A stretch of DNA of 7,841 nt, from contig JABDQT010000203.1 in the NCBI GenBank assembly GCA_013042165.1, forward strand, positions 1-7,841. The letters are read 5' to 3'. Shown here in pieces: positions 6,376 through 7,841 of the stretch (within the stretch, counting starts at the first letter, position 1; every line of letters begins with the position of its first letter). The notes beneath the pieces are model-generated. The model saw only the letters and a list, made by a program, of their open reading frames with translations. It was not told where the DNA came from and made no database searches. The DNA is from Kiritimatiellales bacterium (lineage in GTDB: Bacteria; Verrucomicrobiota; Kiritimatiellia; Kiritimatiellales; Pontiellaceae). Made by a program: the position numbers and the translations under genes.

Positions 6376-7080
6376 ATACACCGCCCCTTTGGAGGTGCCG
6401 CCGGTGATGGGATTGTCAAACTCGATGGTATGCGCTTCGGCGCGGTCGAACACACGGTTGAGGCGATCGGTAAACTCCGTTTCCGGGATGCCGTCGGCCC
6501 ACAGGGCAAAAACCCCGCCCGGTTTCAGGTGCTGCGCCAGCTCCCCGAGTCCTTGCTCCGTGTAGAAATGCCTGTTCGTCTGGCTCAGGACATTGGTCGG
6601 CGTATGATCAATGTCCAGCAGGATGGCATCGTGCCGCTTCGCCGGCCGGTCCGGATCAAAGCTGTGGTCCGTATCGCGTGCCAGCGCAAAAAAGTCGGCC
6701 TGCACCAGCTTGCAGCGGGCGTCGTCCGTCAGGGTCTTTCCCAGCGGCACCAGGCCGGACTCGTGCCATTGAATCACCCCTTCAAGAAAATCGACCACGA
6801 CGAGCGATTCCACCCGTCGATCCTCCAGCGCGGCCACCGCCGTATAGCCCAGCCCGAGGCCGCCCACCACCACATCCAGCGGTTCGTAATCCAGCGCACC
6901 CAGCCCCAGTCTGGCCAGCTGCGACTCCGCCTCGTGAAAGAGGCTCGTCATCAGGAAATCCTCGCCCAGCTTCACTTCATAGATATCGCGCTCACCAAAC
7001 TGCGGCATGCGCCGGCGCCGCAGCATCAGGTCACCGATCGGGGTGGGGCGGAAATCCAGTTCCTCATAGAAAAAACTCAT
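6364..7080 (-). CDS. Spermidine-synthase-like / SAM-dependent methyltransferase-fold protein
   Basis: A 238-residue protein with no signal peptide or membrane segment, so probably cytoplasmic. The N-terminal part has an arginine cluster (RRRR at 21-24) and LMTSLFHEAESQLARL around 43-58. A Rossmann-like core follows: nucleotide-binding loop VVGGLGLGYT at 71-80, acidic strand end VVDFLE at 95-100, QADFFAL at 127-133, LLDIDHTP at 154-161, and LKPGGVFALWADG around 185-197. This order matches the spermine/spermidine synthase and class I methyltransferase fold. True aminopropyltransferases carry GGGDGG where this protein has GGLGLG, so polyamine synthesis is not assigned. A SAM-dependent transfer on an unknown substrate is more likely. 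The ATG at 7080-7078 has only a weak purine-rich leader (GGTGCGGG), and a TATAAA-like hexamer lies upstream without a clear -35. The gene is alone on its strand here. Confidence 0.85.
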   Translation of the reverse strand: MSFFYEELDFRPTPIGDLMLRRRRMPQFGERDIYEVKLGEDFLMTSLFHEAESQLARLGLGALDYEPLDVVVGGLGLGYTAVAALEDRRVESLVVVDFLEGVIQWHESGLVPLGKTLTDDARCKLVQADFFALARDTDHSFDPDRPAKRHDAILLDIDHTPTNVLSQTNRHFYTEQGLGELAQHLKPGGVFALWADGIPETEFTDRLNRVFDRAEAHTIEFDNPITGGTSKGAVYVAQ

Positions 7081-7128
7081 CCCGCACCATGCGCCGCCTT
7101 TTATACGGAAGCGATATTTAATGGGGAT

Positions 7129-7160
7129 TTATTAGCCACGAGAGAGCACAAGAAAAGCAG
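7129..7160 (+). repeat. TTAGCCACGA-type repeat module, degenerate
   Basis: Contains ATTAGCCACGAGAGAGCACA followed by AGAAAAGCA. It is headed by TTAGCC and followed by about 9-base purine-rich units, like the clearer copy at 7478-7512. It begins about 50 bases upstream of the minus-strand gene start, so it may overlap that gene's promoter. Confidence 0.4.
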
Positions 7161-7177
7161 TGCGACTGAAATTTTTT

Positions 7178-7203
7178 GACAGGATAACAGGATGTACAAG
7201 ATG
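7178..7203 (+). repeat. GGATAACAGGATGTAC-type repeat module
   Basis: GACAGGATAACAGGATGTAC followed by AAGATG. It is the cleanest of three copies in the window. The other two form the inverted pair at 6150-6205. A run of six T precedes it. Confidence 0.55.
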
Positions 7204-7220
7204 CCGCGCCTGCGGACTGG

Positions 7221-7257
7221 TCCCTCGCAGAGACGCAGAGGGCGCAGAGCAGGTGTG
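7221..7257 (+). repeat. CGCAGAG-type intergenic repeat module, three units
   Basis: Begins TCCCTCGCAGAGACGCAGAG and continues GGCGCAGAGCAGGTGTG. It shows successive units CGCAGAGA, CGCAGAGGG and CGCAGAGCA. It is the longer form of the copy at 6062-6090. Confidence 0.6.
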
Positions 7258-7290
7258 TAACTTAGTTCTCTCCATTCTCCACATGGAGGA

Positions 7291-7314
7291 TTAGTGTTCA
7301 TACGTGGTTCAGTT
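7291..7314 (+). repeat. TTAGTGTTCA 10-bp repeat module, copy 1
   Basis: TTAGTGTTCA then TACGTGGTTC then AGTT, followed by a T-run. It matches 7351-7374 at 18 of 24 positions, offset by exactly 60 bases. A small inverted repeat, CTCCA-CA-TGGAG, lies just upstream at 7277-7288. Confidence 0.5.
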
Positions 7315-7340
7315 TTTTTAAGGCTGTTTACTCAGTTTAA

Positions 7341-7374
7341 TTAGCGTCCATTGGCGTTCATTAGCGGTTCAATT
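7341..7374 (+). repeat. TTAGCGTTCA 10-bp tandem repeat module, copy 2
   Basis: Three consecutive 10-base units, TTAGCGTCCA, TTGGCGTTCA and TTAGCGGTTC, then AATT. Read in reverse this is the GAACCGCTAATGAACGC-type repeat. The unit length is close to one DNA helical turn. Confidence 0.6.
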
Positions 7375-7377
7375 CTT

Positions 7378-7412
7378 TTGCTCCGCGCTCTCAGCGCCTC
7401 CGCGAGGTATAT
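7378..7412 (-). repeat. CGCGGAGGCGCTGAGAG repeat module, reverse orientation
   Basis: On the minus strand it reads CTCGCGGAGGCGCTGAGAGC then GCGGAGCAA. It is a dispersed copy of the module at 6248-6280 and lies in the same orientation. A CTTTTTCT stretch follows on the plus strand. Confidence 0.6.
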
Positions 7413-7434
7413 ACTTTTTCTATCTGCGTGCATG

Positions 7435-7456
7435 TTGACCACAGAGGGCATGGAGG
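7435..7456 (+). repeat. ACCACAGAGG-type repeat module
   Basis: TTGACCACAGAGGGCATGGA followed by GG: two degenerate 9-base units headed by TTGACC. It resembles the minus-strand module at 5707-5740. Confidence 0.45.
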
Positions 7457-7477
7457 TGCCGAAAGGAAGGCTGTTTT

Positions 7478-7512
7478 TTAGCCGCGAAAGAACGCAAAGC
7501 TCGCAAAGCAGA
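7478..7512 (+). repeat. GCCGCGAAAGAACGCAAAG tandem repeat module
   Basis: TTAGCCGCGAAAGAACGCAA leads into AGCTCGCAAAGCAGA. Three 9-base units are visible: CGCGAAAGA, ACGCAAAGC and TCGCAAAGC. It is the best-preserved tandem array in the window and is preceded by a run of six T. Confidence 0.6.
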
Positions 7513-7540
7513 TCTGAATCACTTAGAACTTCCTCTTCAT

Positions 7541-7579
7541 CCCTTAAAACCTAACCCTTAAAACTTAACCACTTACTTG
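7541..7579 (+). repeat. CTTAAAACCTAA-type AT-rich repeat module, longer copy
   Basis: Contains CCCTTAAAACCTAA then CCCTTAAAACTTAACC, ending in ACTTACTTG as the copy at 6221-6249 does. Two units are present where the other copy has one and a half. From 7081 to 7618 I find only repeat modules; no gene is supported. Confidence 0.55.
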
Positions 7580-7606
7580 TCCGCCGTAGCCTTCGGCGTA
7601 GGAGGA
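7580..7606 (+). repeat. Palindromic hairpin repeat carrying the next gene's Shine-Dalgarno sequence
   Basis: TCC G CC GTA GCC, loop TTC, GGC GTA GG A GGA. Three paired blocks on each side are separated by a G/A mismatch and a symmetric GTA/GTA internal loop. The right arm ends in AGGAGGA (7600-7606), which lies 12 bases before ATG 7619-7621 and is the only good ribosome binding site there. Folding of the RNA would hide that site. Confidence 0.5.
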
Positions 7607-7618
7607 ACACTCAACATT

Positions 7619-7841
7619 ATGAATCCATGGGTATTACTCGATGAGGTGGATGTGCCGGGCGACGGTGGAGCAATGAAGCTCTATCAACGCGCCCACGAAT
7701 TTTCCATCTCCATCAAAAACGAAGAGCTGATGAACAGCCGGATGCACGGGTCCGAAGAGGCCCTCGCCGAGCTGGCCTGCCGGCAGCTGCGCGATCGCAC
7801 GACGCCGCGGATACTGATCGGGGGACTCGGCATGGGCTTTA
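7619..7841 (+). CDS. Spermidine-synthase-like / SAM-dependent methyltransferase-fold protein (partial, 5' end)
   Basis: ATG at 7619 opens a frame of 74 complete codons that runs off the window end. The N-terminus, MNPWVLLDEVDVPGDGGAMK, is followed by EFSISIKNEELMNSRMHGSE around 27-46, EALAELACRQL, and the glycine-rich loop ILIGGLGMGF at 65-74. I recall this pattern from proteins often labelled spermidine synthase. As in the minus-strand neighbour, the glycine loop is GGLGxG rather than the GGGDGG of true aminopropyltransferases, so an unknown SAM-dependent transfer is a safer reading. The start is supported by the family-like N-terminus and by AGGAGGA at 7600-7606, 12 bases away. Catalytic residues downstream cannot be seen. 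Confidence 0.8.
   Translation, partial: MNPWVLLDEVDVPGDGGAMKLYQRAHEFSISIKNEELMNSRMHGSEEALAELACRQLRDRTTPRILIGGLGMGF

Noticed and set aside
6364..7080. Genuine spermidine synthase
   Set aside because: The glycine loop is GGLGLG rather than GGGDGG, and the aminopropyltransferase gate-keeping motifs are not visible.
7099..7104. TATAAA-like -10 element upstream of the minus-strand methyltransferase-like gene
   Set aside because: No credible -35 hexamer at 16-18 bases; one hexamer is not enough.
7101..7301. Minus-strand open frame of 66 codons in the repeat-rich gap
   Set aside because: Most of it is translation of the CGCAGAG and GGATAACAGGATGTAC repeats.
7341..7512. Possible CRISPR array
   Set aside because: The repeated units are 9-10 bases, directly adjacent and degenerate, without unique spacers of 30-40 bases, and no cas gene is present.
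7351..7554. Plus-strand open frame of 67 codons in the repeat-rich gap
   Set aside because: Starts on TTG inside the 10-bp tandem repeats and encodes repeat-derived serine/arginine-rich sequence with no ribosome binding site.

Overview
The window comes from a GC-rich bacterial chromosome. The intergenic regions are packed with short modular repeats of CGCAGAG/CGCAAAG, CACGGAA, GGATAACAGGATGTAC and CTTAAAACCTAA type. The coding set includes a secreted, catalytically complete formylglycine-generating enzyme. Together these fit the sulfatase-rich Planctomycetes-Verrucomicrobia-Kiritimatiellota group, perhaps a Kiritimatiellota/Pontiella-like organism. That placement is an inference from style of sequence, not a measured result.

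Layout. Bases 1-88 hold the 3' end of an unidentified plus-strand gene. It converges on a large minus-strand SNF2-family ATPase with an N-terminal SWIM zinc finger (146-3316), and an inverted repeat lies between the two stops. A divergent intergenic region with a striking 29-bp near-perfect palindrome separates the ATPase from a plus-strand membrane-anchored DNA/RNA non-specific endonuclease of the NUC1 type (3468-4457). Next, 84 bases on, is an exported formylglycine-generating enzyme with both catalytic cysteines (4542-5609). A 60-residue single-cluster [4Fe-4S] ferredoxin follows (5872-6054). A minus-strand spermidine-synthase-like protein with a SAM-binding-type fold comes next (6364-7080). 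Finally, 7619 onward is the start of a plus-strand second member of the same broad fold, which the window edge cuts off.

The two halves differ. Up to about 5600 the genes are closely spaced and the gaps are clean. From 5610 to 7618 the ferredoxin and the minus-strand methyltransferase-like gene sit among gaps of about 240, 310 and 540 bases, largely built from at least fifteen repeat modules in both orientations. The last module, a hairpin at 7580-7606, carries the only Shine-Dalgarno-like sequence for the final gene.

I see no single operon or pathway that joins all the genes. The endonuclease and formylglycine-generating enzyme could be co-transcribed. The ATPase and endonuclease are divergent and could share control through the palindrome. 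I do not see a convincing new defence or metabolic system. The most interesting signals are the repeat landscape, the palindrome, the exported formylglycine-generating enzyme and the pair of related methyltransferase-like genes.
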